Positions 37,185 to 45,770 of a stretch of DNA of 55,750 nt are shown piece by piece. The notes beneath the pieces were generated by a model, which worked only from the letters and a program-made list of their open reading frames with translations, did not search any database and was not told the DNA's origin. The translations under genes were made by a program, and so were the position numbers. The DNA is from Bacillus zhangzhouensis (GTDB lineage: Bacteria; Bacillota; Bacilli; Bacillales; Bacillaceae): NCBI RefSeq assembly GCF_000715205.1, contig NZ_JOTP01000020.1, positions 1 to 55,750 on the forward strand. The letters run 5' to 3'. The first letter of the stretch is position 1; every line of letters starts with the position of its first letter.

Positions 37185-38623
37185 ATGTATATTCATTTAG
37201 ACCGCTCAAGCTCTACCCCGCTATGGCAGCAAATCGTGACCGGTATCATTCAAAAAATTCATTCACAAAAACTGAATCCTAACGATCAGTTAACGCCGAC
37301 ACGCGTGTTAGCACAGGAGCTAAATGTATCAAGATCAACCGTACAACTTGCCTATGATGAATTGCTGGCAAGAGGCTATGTCAGCACATCTAGAAGAGGC
37401 GGGACTAAGGTCATCTCAAGTGACCAATACGTAGCTTCCACTCCCCATCAAAGTGAGCCGCCCTTTGCACTCCCCGTTAGGCCTCATTTTGACGAGGCTG
37501 AAAAACAAATGGAGCACTGGCTCTCGGCCAATGAATTTCATGAGAAGCTCGATATCGACTTTCGCCATCAAGAGCCAGCCATCGACGAACATTTTCAAAA
37601 CATATGGAAACGCTCGCTTATGAAAGCATTACAGCACTTAGACATGAAGGATTGGGGCTATTCTTCCCCGCACGGATTATGGGAGGTACGCTCAGAAATA
37701 CGCCAATATTTATCTGTTGAACGCGGGATCAATGTAGAAGAAGATCAAATGGTATTAACAGGGGCACGCAGCAAGCCATTGACTTAATTTCACAGGTACT
37801 GCTCAAAAAAGGCGATACGGTGGCTGTTGAAGATCCAGGTTTTCCTGGAGCAAGGCTTTCGTTTTTACATCGTGAAATGAACATTTACCCCGCACCAGTA
37901 GATGAGGAAGGTATGATTGTGAACACATTGCCGGGGGGAACCAAGATGATCGCTGTGACACCCTCCCATCAACGTCCAACCGGTGTATGTATGAGTGTAA
38001 ATAGAAGACAGCTGCTGATACAGTTTGCTGTCAGTCACCAATCTTACATATTAGAGGATGATTTTGATGGGGATTATCGTTATCATGGCGGGCCGCTTCC
38101 CTCTTTATTTTCAGAAGCACCCGATCATGTGATATACATCTTAAGCTTTTCCAAGGTGCTGGCACCAGGCATACGCCTTGCTGCAATCATCGGCTCCAAA
38201 GCTGTTATCAAAGAAATCGCTGCGCTGCAATCCCTCATCCAAAGACAGCTGCCGATCATGGAGCAAATTACACTTGCTTCATTTTTCAGAGAAGGAGAAT
38301 TCACGCGATATGTCAGGCGAATGCGACAGCTTTATAAAAAAAGGCAGGCGGCCATGATGGAAGCCCTTTTGATACATCAATTCGACAAACATTTCCATTT
38401 ATATGGAACCGATACTGGCCTTCATGTCTTTTTGGAAGGAGCGCCAGACTTTGATGAAAAAGGCAGTATTGCGGCTGCTAAAGCCGCTGGTGTCGGAATT
38501 TATCCATTAAGCCCCTATTGCTATGAAAGCAACAGAAAGGGATTGCTGCTTGGTTTCGCCTGTACAGATGAAGAAATGATTCAAGAGGGCGTGCGCCGTT
38601 TAAAGCAAACACTGCGCATCTAA
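37185..38623 (+). pseudogene. MocR-type GntR/aminotransferase regulator, frameshifted
   Basis: The two parts read as one MocR-family regulator of about 478 aa. Part one (37185-37787) has a GntR winged helix at residues 1-75 (TRVLAQELNVSRSTVQLAYDEL) and the start of a fold-type I aminotransferase domain. Part two continues in the +1 frame with VEDPGFPGARLSF, ILEDDFDGDYRY and the PLP-lysine segment LSFSKVLAPGIRLA. Before the second ORF's first ATG the frame already reads GTQQAIDLISQVLLKKGDTV, so the break is in GGGG at 37761-37764, where a fifth G would restore the frame. Either a real mutation or a sequencing error. If real, control of the divergent MFS gene is lost or altered. Confidence 0.85.
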
Positions 38624-38655
38624 AAAAAGCCTGGAAGTGAACTTCCAAGCTTTTT
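38624..38655. terminator. bidirectional terminator after the MocR gene
   Basis: AAAAAAAGC-GGAAGT / ACTTCC-GCTTTTTT hairpin with a two-base loop; serves the MocR gene and the convergent lipoprotein gene. Confidence 0.85.
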
Positions 38656-39135
38656 TCATGATTGCTGAATGTGACCTACTTCTTCAATAAACACGGCTGT
38701 CTGTTGCAATCCATCTTGTAAATGATGGGTAGCGGAAATAAACAGCTTTTCTTGATCAGGATGCTTCAACAGCTGCTCCACCTTATCGATCCCTTTTTCA
38801 AATGAAGAAAGTCCTGTCTTTAATTGTTTGTCAGCCTGTTTGTACGTAGCTGGAACTTCTTGATGAGCAAGTCCTTTTTGAATCACACGATCAAATGCTT
38901 TTGTCGCTTTTGCCAATTTTTCAGTTGCTTGAATCTTACCATGTCCATCTGAAATAAATTGGTCTGTCATGTTTTCATATGCTTCATTTAACTCATCCAT
39001 ATAACGATGAACCCATTGTTCATACGCAGCTTCTTTTGTGTCTTGTTTTGAAGGCGACTGACCTGCTTGATGACAGGCTGCTAGTAATATCACTGTCACG
39101 GTGAATAGCAGCATCAAATGCAATCGTTTTTTCAT
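38656..39135 (-). CDS. lipoprotein of unknown function
   Basis: 159-aa predicted lipoprotein: basic start, hydrophobic stretch and lipobox LAAC (Cys about residue 21), then a charged, entirely helical mature domain with many Lys, Glu and Gln. Two or three amphipathic helices of about 30 residues (YEQWVHRYMDELNEAYENM; LKTGLSSFEKGIDKVEQLL) suggest a four-helix bundle. GGAGG lies six bases before the ATG. I do not recognise the family. Confidence 0.75.
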   Translation of the reverse strand: MKKRLHLMLLFTVTVILLAACHQAGQSPSKQDTKEAAYEQWVHRYMDELNEAYENMTDQFISDGHGKIQATEKLAKATKAFDRVIQKGLAHQEVPATYKQADKQLKTGLSSFEKGIDKVEQLLKHPDQEKLFISATHHLQDGLQQTAVFIEEVGHIQQS

Positions 39136-39653
39136 ACAGAGCCTCCATTTCTAATTCCCATTCGTTCATATCGGTCAAATATGAGCATCCTTTACCTCAT
39201 ACGAACACTTTGTAAGAAATGATTTCTTTTATTGTAACAGACGGCTCGTGTCACTTCTGTGATTTATGAGCAAATGGATGAAAATACGTCTAATGATCCA
39301 CATTTCCCTGTCATTTCTTTGACATCCTACCGATACAGTCAATAGACGACTAAAGAGATATAATTGGTTTCAATGTATGTCATCTTCATGATTTTTTCTA
39401 AAAAAAAGACCATTTAAAAGCAGTTTAAATCAAAGAGGGATCATAGATTGAAATCAATTCATCTAAAAGACAAACTCACAACATTTACTGAACACTAGTC
39501 ACTGCCACTCGATACATAAAATTTTATACACTATAGTTAAATTGTATAATTTTTTATACGATTATCGGTTGTTTTTTCTACGAGAAAGAAATGACGATGT
39601 GCTAAGCTCACGTAGGTTGAGGAGTCCAGCGGCTGTCTGCCGCTGGTTTTTGG
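39136..39653. other. 518-bp region without a protein gene, downstream of comK
   Basis: AT-rich, no ORF with credible coding character. It holds a TATAAT (39545-39550), a palindrome GTATAA-TTTT-TTATAC (39544-39559) and a plus-strand terminator at its right end, so a short plus-strand RNA of roughly 90-100 nt is possible. A 16-codon TTG-initiated frame at 39448-39498 is the only small frame with an SD-like AGAGGG. Confidence 0.5.
39626..39651 (+). terminator. orphan plus-strand terminator
   Basis: Perfect 8-bp stem CCAGCGGC / GCCGCTGG followed by TTTTT on the plus strand only. No plus-strand gene precedes it; comK runs the other way and ends three bases to the right, where the hairpin has no U-tract. 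Confidence 0.7.
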
Positions 39654-40232
39654 CTAATATCTGTTACGAAGTTCTCTTAAAATAAAATCGTATACAAGAT
39701 TGAGCTGCTGTTCCTTTGGATACAGCATAAATTCTTGTTTTTTAGGAAGACCTCCATCAAGACGATCTTGAAATTTCATTCGGAGATACGCTGTCCGGTG
39801 CACCTGACTCTCAAATGATTTATATGAGACATCCAGTTTGACGGTTTGCTCATTTGTAAACGTGACCAGCGTGTCCCCGAGGGATGATTCTTGGAAGGTA
39901 TGAATGTATTTGTGGGAGATCCAGCCGCACTGAGGACGATTGGATGAACAGGTTGGGAAGAAATACAGATGATTGGATGAGTCAATCACGATTGGAGGCT
40001 TGTGAGAAATTCCTGTTACTTCGTATGTTCCCGCCTTTCTGCCTGCATAGCTTGAGCCGAAGAATCTGCAGCTGCGTTCAATGATTTGCAGCGGCTTTAA
40101 TTCGACGTAAAAGCTTGTCTCTCTTTCTATGACTTTTGAATATACTCTTTTTCCTTCTTCAACTGGAAGGATCGCCATCGTTGTTTGATTAATGACATAT
40201 GAATCTAAAGGTGTTTCGCTAATTCCTGACAC
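39654..40232 (-). CDS. comK: competence transcription factor ComK
   Basis: 192 aa, the same length as B. subtilis ComK. Recognisable: YVINQTTMAILPV at the start, ERSCRFFGSSYAGRK, SHKPPIVID, and FFPTCSSNRPQCGWISHKYI. ComK is the master activator of DNA uptake and recombination genes and of its own gene, binding paired AT-boxes. Start is GTG with AGGAGG seven bases upstream. The gene is intact and has an autoregulatory promoter (next entries), so competence control looks functional. Confidence 0.96.
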   Translation of the reverse strand: MSGISETPLDSYVINQTTMAILPVEEGKRVYSKVIERETSFYVELKPLQIIERSCRFFGSSYAGRKAGTYEVTGISHKPPIVIDSSNHLYFFPTCSSNRPQCGWISHKYIHTFQESSLGDTLVTFTNEQTVKLDVSYKSFESQVHRTAYLRMKFQDRLDGGLPKKQEFMLYPKEQQLNLVYDFILRELRNRY

Positions 40233-40289
40233 TTCATTTCCTCCTGTGTTAATTTTTGGTTATTTTAGATACTATTAATCTATCACCAA

Positions 40290-40317
40290 CGTATAAGAAA
40301 CGACAGGATTTTTTCAA
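40290..40317 (-). promoter_or_regulatory. comK promoter
   Basis: Minus strand TTGAAA (40312-40317), 16 bp, TATACG (40290-40295), about 58 bp upstream of the comK start. The imperfect -10 suits an activator-dependent promoter; the AT-boxes begin 10 bp upstream of the -35. Confidence 0.55.
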
Positions 40318-40326
40318 AATTTATTT

Positions 40327-40383
40327 AAAATCATCTTTTTACCATATTTTTTAGTACATTCGATCTATCTAAAAGGCATTTTT
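40327..40383. promoter_or_regulatory. ComK box (two AT-boxes, 31-bp spacing)
   Basis: AAAATCATCTTTT (40327-40339) and AAAAGGCATTTTT (40371-40383) both match AAAA-N5-TTTT exactly. They are separated by 31 bp, one of the spacings known for ComK-dependent promoters, including B. subtilis comK itself. ComK binds as dimers of dimers on the two boxes. Confidence 0.85.
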
Positions 40384-40521
40384 AAAAGTATATCGCATTC
40401 TGTCGATTGGACAAGAGGTGTCGATTTTGCTCAAAAATAAATTGTCTAAAAATTATAAATTCTTGTTGATTTTTTCTCCAGCAATCCATATACTATAAAA
40501 AAGGCATCGGGGGGATTCTTT

Positions 40522-40752
40522 ATGAAAGAGAAAAAAACGTATGCTGAGCTCATGAAGTCCCGCAACACCCAAAAAACCGAAGAAAACGGCGTCACCATTT
40601 TAGACATCTATATTCAAATGGTTTTAGATGAGGCGCTTTATAAACAGCGCTTAACCTTCCTTAGAGAAGAGATTGATAAGGCACTGGATCAGCGTGATGA
40701 AAAGCGATTCAATGACCTGTCAGCTCAATATGCAGAGCACTGCTTACATTAA
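40522..40752 (+). CDS. yhzC: IDEAL-domain protein YhzC
   Basis: 76-aa protein with the IDEAL domain (TILDIYIQMVLDEALYKQRL, then LREEIDKALDQRDEKRF), a short helical protein-interaction module of Bacillus. Divergent from comK, as yhzC is in B. subtilis. GGGGGG precedes the ATG. Its partner is unknown. Confidence 0.85.
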   Translation: MKEKKTYAELMKSRNTQKTEENGVTILDIYIQMVLDEALYKQRLTFLREEIDKALDQRDEKRFNDLSAQYAEHCLH

Positions 40753-40765
40753 TCATGATGATTTT

Positions 40766-40812
40766 ACTTGCGGCAGAGAGACAGCAACTCGTCTCTTTAC
40801 CGCAAGTTTTTT
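40766..40812 (+). terminator. terminator of yhzC
   Basis: Long hairpin: ACTTGCGG-AGAGAC / GTCTCT-CCGCAAGT, then TTTTTTGTTT on the plus strand, abutting the end of the convergent yhxC. Confidence 0.85.
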
Positions 40813-40814
40813 GT

Positions 40815-41675
40815 TTACCCATTTAAAATGGTTCCGCCATTCACATGCAGGATTTGTCCATTCATGTAAGACGAGTCTTCGCTCGCTAAAAATAAATAAC
40901 TTGGCGCAAGCTCTACTGGTTCACCAGGCCTTTCCATTGGGACATCTCCGCCAAATTCAGAGACTTCCTTTTCTGTAAAAGTTGATGGAATCAGCGGCGT
41001 CCAAATAGGTCCCGGAGCTACCCCATTCACTCGAATCCCTTGTTTAATGAGCGATAAGGATAATGATCTGGTAAATGTTACAACCGCCCCTTTTGTCGAT
41101 GAATAATCGATTAAGGTTTCGTGCCCTTTATAGGCTGTGACGGAGGTTGTATTAATAATACTGCTTCCTTTCTTTAAATGAGGGAGCACAGCCTTTGTTA
41201 AATAAAACAAGGCGAAAATATTCGTTTGAAATGTCCGAAGAAGCTGATGAGAGGTAATCTGTTCAATGCTTTTTTGCGGATGCTGTTCCCCTGCGTTGTT
41301 CACCAAAATATCAATAGAACCGAAAGCATCTTTTGTTTTTTTGACGACCTCATTTGAAAAAGCCTCATCCCCTAAGTCACCTGCAATTAAGATCACGTGT
41401 CCTCCCGCCTTTTCAATATAGTCCTTCGTTTCCTCTGCATCACGATGTTCACTCAAGTAAACAATCGCCACATTGGCCCCTTCCTTCGCAAATAAGACAG
41501 AGACTGCTCTTCCGATCCCGCTATCTCCACCTGTCACAATAGCCGTTTTTCCAGCTAGTTTTTTGCCCTGCACCTCTCGATCAAAAATAGGTCTAGGGTT
41601 CATTTTATATTCAAGACCTGGACGTTCATTCTGATGTTGAGGCGGCAATGTTTTCTTCGGCTGCTTTGTAGACAC
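40815..41675 (-). CDS. yhxC: short-chain dehydrogenase/reductase YhxC
   Basis: 286-aa SDR oxidoreductase. NAD(P)-binding motif TGGDSGIGRAV near residue 49, NNAGEQHPQ, catalytic Ser/Tyr/Lys in TSVTAY and YSSTKGA, and C-terminal HVNGGTILNG. An N-terminal extension of about 40 residues (KTLPPQHQNERPGLEYKM) is typical of the YhxC/YhdF/general-stress SDR group. GTG start after AAGGAAGGAG. Substrate unknown. Confidence 0.88.
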   Translation of the reverse strand: MSTKQPKKTLPPQHQNERPGLEYKMNPRPIFDREVQGKKLAGKTAIVTGGDSGIGRAVSVLFAKEGANVAIVYLSEHRDAEETKDYIEKAGGHVILIAGDLGDEAFSNEVVKKTKDAFGSIDILVNNAGEQHPQKSIEQITSHQLLRTFQTNIFALFYLTKAVLPHLKKGSSIINTTSVTAYKGHETLIDYSSTKGAVVTFTRSLSLSLIKQGIRVNGVAPGPIWTPLIPSTFTEKEVSEFGGDVPMERPGEPVELAPSYLFLASEDSSYMNGQILHVNGGTILNG

Positions 41676-41816
41676 GCAAGTCCACTCCTTCCTTATATCT
41701 TGTTTATTTTTATGTGTTGGCTATTTTTTTATGTATGTCATGCTTGTTTCCTTTCGAATGTATGATTTTCTACATTGTGGAAAAATTACACACAACAAGA
41801 AACTGGAGGCGACAGC

Positions 41817-43349
41817 ATGGAACAAGAACATAAAGGAATGAACCAGGCAAAATCGTTATGGTTAGCAGAGAGTCAAAAGCATTCTTTTCCTTCTGCAACA
41901 GAGGATCTCACAGCAGATGTGATCATTGTAGGTGGCGGAATTACCGGTATCGCTACTGCGTTTGACATGACAGAACGTGGATTAGATGTCATCATCATTG
42001 ATGCCGATCAATTACTGCAAGGCACGACCGGACACACGACAGCTAAAATCACCTCACAGCACGATGTGTACTATCATGAGCTGATTCAGCAAATTGGCAT
42101 GCCAAAAGCCCGTTTGTATGTAGAAGCCAATGAGAAAGCAAAAGAGCTCATTCAAGCACGTATAAATGAGCACCAAATCAAGTGTCAGTTAGAGATAAAA
42201 GATGCTTACCTATATACAAAGGAAGAAAGAGGCGTCAAAAAGTTAAAGAAAGAATTAGATGCCTACAAACAGCTCGGCATTGACCGAGAATGGAAAACAG
42301 AGCTTCCTTTTGACACTGACATAAAAGCTGCCCTTGCCATGACCCAGCAGGCGCAGTTTCATCCCCTTCATTATCTAAATGCACTGATCGACCAGCTCAT
42401 TGAGCGAGGTGTGCGTATTTTTGAACAAACAACCGCAGTCGATGTCAAAGAAGGGAAACGGCCTGCTGTCGTCACAAAAAGTGGGCATCATCTGACGGGC
42501 CGCTATATCATTTCCTGTTCACACTTTCCTTTTTATGATGGCAAAGGACTTTATTTCACTCGAATTCATCCCGAGCAATCTTATATAGTAGCAGCCAAAA
42601 CAACCAAGCCTCTTTCAGGCGGCATGTACTTAGGAATTGACCAGCCCGCTCACTCTTTAAGAACGGCAAAACTTCACGGTGAAGAAGTGGTTCTCATCGG
42701 AGGAGAAGGCCATAAAACAGGGCAAGGCGGTGATGAATCCGCACACTATGAAGCACTAGAAAAGTTTGGAGACGATACACTTGGAATTGAGGAGGTTCTT
42801 TATCGCTGGTCGACGCACGATATGGTCACAATGGATCAAATCCCTTACATTGGCCACCTGACCAAACACCATCCGAATATCTTCGTTGCTACCGGCTTTA
42901 GAAAATGGGGCATGACGACAAGCCATGTCGCAGCAACTCTTATCGGGGATTTAATTGAGGGAAAATCTAATCCCTACGAATCAATCTTTACACCATCAAG
43001 ACTTGTTTCTGACTCATTCATCAAAGATTTTATGAAAGAAAATACCAATGTTGCTACCAATCTGGTCAGTGGTAAATTAAAACGAACTGATCAAACCATT
43101 GATGATTTAAAACCAGGCGAAGGCGGCATTGTATCTTATGAACATAAGAAATGCGGGGCCTTTAAATCAGAGAATGGGAATGTCTTCCTTGTTGATACAA
43201 CATGTACTCACCTAGGCTGTGAAGTCGCTTGGAATAATAGTGACCGCACCTGGGATTGCCCTTGTCACGGTTCACGTTTTTCAATTACTGGAGACGTAGT
43301 AGCAGGACCAGCAAAGAAACCACTAAAAAGGTCATATAAAGAACAGTAA
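41817..43349 (+). CDS. yhfW: FAD-dependent oxidoreductase with C-terminal Rieske domain (YhfW)
   Basis: 510-aa protein from the ATG behind GGAGG (the longest frame begins 14 codons earlier without SD). A DAO-type FAD domain (VIIVGGGITGIATAF near residue 31) is followed from about residue 420 by a Rieske 2Fe-2S domain with CTHLGC and CPCHGS. Such fusions move electrons between an amine/amino-acid-like substrate and the cluster; the substrate of YhfW is not known. Upstream of hemAT, as in B. subtilis. Confidence 0.9.
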   Translation: MEQEHKGMNQAKSLWLAESQKHSFPSATEDLTADVIIVGGGITGIATAFDMTERGLDVIIIDADQLLQGTTGHTTAKITSQHDVYYHELIQQIGMPKARLYVEANEKAKELIQARINEHQIKCQLEIKDAYLYTKEERGVKKLKKELDAYKQLGIDREWKTELPFDTDIKAALAMTQQAQFHPLHYLNALIDQLIERGVRIFEQTTAVDVKEGKRPAVVTKSGHHLTGRYIISCSHFPFYDGKGLYFTRIHPEQSYIVAAKTTKPLSGGMYLGIDQPAHSLRTAKLHGEEVVLIGGEGHKTGQGGDESAHYEALEKFGDDTLGIEEVLYRWSTHDMVTMDQIPYIGHLTKHHPNIFVATGFRKWGMTTSHVAATLIGDLIEGKSNPYESIFTPSRLVSDSFIKDFMKENTNVATNLVSGKLKRTDQTIDDLKPGEGGIVSYEHKKCGAFKSENGNVFLVDTTCTHLGCEVAWNNSDRTWDCPCHGSRFSITGDVVAGPAKKPLKRSYKEQ

Positions 43350-43439
43350 AATTTCACTGGTTCCCTTTAAAAAATCCATTATTATCCGATAAGAAACATA
43401 AAGTCTGATATTTGTGATGATTATGGGGGGACAAAAACA

Positions 43440-44729
43440 TTGTTATTTAAAAAAGAAAGAAAAAGCACTGCCTTTTTCACGCAGCAGGATGATGAGATAA
43501 AACGAATCAACTTTTCGGAGAATACGGACATTGCCAAACAAATCAAAATGATTGACCTGACACAACAAGACCTTTTTATACTGAAACAATTGAATCCAAT
43601 CGTTCAAGATGATATTACACATATCGTTGATAAATTTTATAAAAATTTAGAAGTAGAGTCTTCCTTGATGCATATCATTCAAGATAATAGTTCTGTCGAT
43701 CGTTTGAAAAAAACACTGCGTATTCATATTAGCGAAATGTTTGCAGGTGTGATTGACGATGCCTACGTGGCAAAAAGGATTAAAATTGCACAAGTTCATT
43801 TACGAATTGGCCTCCAGCCTAAATGGTATATGGCGGCATTCCAAGACCTTTTGCTATCAATTATGGATTTATTTGTCCAGCATATCCAAGATTTCAAAGA
43901 ATATCAGACGGCAGTCAAAGCGACGACGAAAATTTTAAATTTAGAGCAGCAGCTTGTCCTAGATACGTTCCAAAATGAATATTCTAAAATTCGTGATGAA
44001 GCGGAAGAACAGCAGCAAGAGCTTCATACAAAAATCACAGAAACCTCAAATTCGCTTGCTTCTCTCTTCTCCAACACAACAAGTGCAGTGGACAAGCTTG
44101 TATCAAAATCTGATGAGATGGCAGATATGTCACAAGCTGGAACGAAAATATCAGCACAGGTCGAGGAAAAATCAATCGGCGGTAAAAAAGAATTAGAAAT
44201 TCAGCAAACACAAATGAATCAAATTGATGGCAGCATGACAAAGATTGAAACAGAAATTAAACGATTAGAAGAAATCGCAAAACAAATTGAACAAATTTTT
44301 GGGATCGTCACAGGCATAGCAGAGCAAACGAATTTGTTATCTTTAAATGCCTCAATCGAATCTGCGCGTGCAGGTGAACATGGAAAAGGATTCGCTGTCG
44401 TCGCAAACGAGGTTCGCAAATTATCAGAGGACACAAAGAAAACGGTTTCAACTGTTTCAGAGCTTGTCAATAATACCAATTCACAAATCTCCATTGTGTC
44501 ACAGCACATTGCGGACGTGAATTTACTTGTGACAGACAGTAAAGAAAAAATGACTCAAATCAATTCGCTCTTCGATGATATCGTGAGCAGTATGAACTTA
44601 AGTAAAAACCAAAACGGAAAAATTGAAATAGATCTCCAAACATTCCTAAACGAGTTGAAGGAAGTCAAACAAACGGTTTCCCAAGTTGCCAGCTCAGTCG
44701 AATCCTTAACCAGTCTGACAAATCGCTAA
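43440..44729 (+). CDS. hemAT: haem-based aerotaxis transducer HemAT
   Basis: 429-aa soluble oxygen sensor. N-terminal globin-coupled sensor domain (residues 1-180) with the proximal-His segment [19 protein letters not shown]-terminal MCP signalling domain with the conserved hairpin tip ([21 protein letters not shown]). Oxygen binding to haem alters CheA activity and aerotaxis. Start is TTG behind GGGGGG. No membrane segment, as for HemAT. Confidence 0.94.
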   Translation: MLFKKERKSTAFFTQQDDEIKRINFSENTDIAKQIKMIDLTQQDLFILKQLNPIVQDDITHIVDKFYKNLEVESSLMHIIQDNSSVDRLKKTLRIHISEMFAGVIDDAYVAKRIKIAQVHLRIGLQPKWYMAAFQDLLLSIMDLFVQHIQDFKEYQTAVKATTKILNLEQQLVLDTFQNEYSKIRDEAEEQQQELHTKITETSNSLASLFSNTTSAVDKLVSKSDEMADMSQAGTKISAQVEEKSIGGKKELEIQQTQMNQIDGSMTKIETEIKRLEEIAKQIEQIFGIVTGIAEQTNLLSLNASIESARAGEHGKGFAVVANEVRKLSEDTKKTVSTVSELVNNTNSQISIVSQHIADVNLLVTDSKEKMTQINSLFDDIVSSMNLSKNQNGKIEIDLQTFLNELKEVKQTVSQVASSVESLTSLTNR

Positions 44730-44790
44730 TCCAGCCATTCTTCTTTTGTTCTAGTATAATAGAAGAAAAGACAGAAAAGGCGGGATTTGA

Positions 44791-45381
44791 TTGACAACAA
44801 TTTGCTTAGTCAGACACGGTGAAACAGATTGGAATGCAGCTCAAAGAATTCAAGGGCGAACAGATGTCCCTTTAAATGAGACAGGTAAATGGCAGGCTGA
44901 ACAAACTGGACTTTACTTAAAGGATTCCCATTGGGATGTCGTCATTTCCAGTCCATTATCAAGGGCAAAAGAAACAGCTCATTTGATTTTAAAACATGTG
45001 CATGTGCATGCGCCTCTCGTCATCATGGATGATTTTATTGAACGTGATTTTGGAGACGCTGAAGGCATATCATTTGAGGAGCGCCAGAAGCTGTTTCCAG
45101 ATAAACAATATCCAAATATGGAACCATTAGAGGCTATGCAAGACCGAATGTTAGAAGGTATTGAAAAGGTCAGAGCCACATACCCAGATCAACATGTACT
45201 GATTGTGGCTCACGGTGCCGCCATCCACTGCTTACTCACCATTCTTGCTGATGAACACATGGGTCTTCAGGACACAAGACTTGTCAATGCTTGCTTAAAT
45301 TATGTGGAATGGAAAGATGGCGAATGGAAGGTGCGTGATTACAACGTGGTCAACCATTTAACTCAATCTTCCCCTTCTTAA
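44791..45381 (+). CDS. phoE: histidine phosphatase family protein (YhfR/PhoE)
   Basis: 196-aa phosphoglycerate-mutase-fold phosphatase. LVRHGETDWN at residues 6-15 carries the phosphoacceptor His and catalytic Arg; ERDFGDAEG and VAHGAAIH supply the other active-site residues. The B. subtilis homologue (YhfR, as PhoE) is a broad-specificity phosphatase rather than a mutase. TTG start. It lies between hemAT and aprE. Confidence 0.87.
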   Translation: MTTICLVRHGETDWNAAQRIQGRTDVPLNETGKWQAEQTGLYLKDSHWDVVISSPLSRAKETAHLILKHVHVHAPLVIMDDFIERDFGDAEGISFEERQKLFPDKQYPNMEPLEAMQDRMLEGIEKVRATYPDQHVLIVAHGAAIHCLLTILADEHMGLQDTRLVNACLNYVEWKDGEWKVRDYNVVNHLTQSSPS

Positions 45382-45413
45382 AGAACCTGTGATCTTAGCA
45401 GGTTCTTTTTTTT
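45381..45413 (+). terminator. terminator of phoE
   Basis: AGAACCTG / CAGGTTCT stem followed by eight or more T, overlapping the phoE stop codon. Confidence 0.85.
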
Positions 45414-45657
45414 ATGACAGAAACAATGATAAAATAATATTTTTTTATATCGAAATTCGAGATAAACGCTAGCCTTTTCTACCTATTTAATGACCTTTCG
45501 GGTATCGAATGTTTGTCCCCAAATTGCTCATGAGAAAAAAAGCACCCTTCCATTTTAATAGGAAAACGTAAGAAAACTAAAACAAACATAATTTACCATC
45601 CATTCCAAGCGACTTAATTCCCTAATTTCCGCTAGGACTTTCACAAAAATTCAGGTC
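45414..45657 (+). promoter_or_regulatory. aprE upstream regulatory region
   Basis: AT-rich stretch without a gene. In B. subtilis the equivalent region binds AbrB, ScoC, SinR and DegU; I cannot place those sites with confidence. A short palindrome TCGAA-A-TTCGA occurs at 45450-45460. Confidence 0.4.
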
Positions 45658-45686
45658 TACTCTTATTTGCCTACTTCCCTTAAACT
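45658..45686 (+). promoter_or_regulatory. aprE promoter (sigma-A type)
   Basis: TACTCT (45658-45663), 17 bp, TAAACT (45681-45686), aligned by the conserved leader with the B. subtilis aprE promoter (TACTAA-17-TACAAT). Weak match to consensus fits an activator-dependent, stationary-phase gene. Confidence 0.55.
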
Positions 45687-45693
45687 GAAAATA

Positions 45694-45741
45694 CAGAATA
45701 ATCAAACGGATCATTCTTATAGACTACGGATGATTATTCTG
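45694..45741 (+). promoter_or_regulatory. aprE 5' leader stem-loop
   Basis: Perfect 11-bp inverted repeat CAGAATAATCA / TGATTATTCTG (45694-45704, 45731-45741) with a 26-nt loop. The arms match the 5' stem of the B. subtilis aprE leader, which makes that mRNA exceptionally stable; the loop here is longer. Confidence 0.7.
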
Positions 45742-45770
45742 AAATAAGAAAAAAGGGATGTGGAACGTGC

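Noticed and set aside
30179..39135. Prophage or integrative element in the yhjD-comK interval
   Set aside because: No integrase, att-like repeats, phage structural genes or tRNA target were seen.
39448..39498. 16-codon TTG-initiated frame (MKSIHLKDKLTTFTEH)
   Set aside because: SD only AGAGGG, no family match and no context; not distinguishable from chance.
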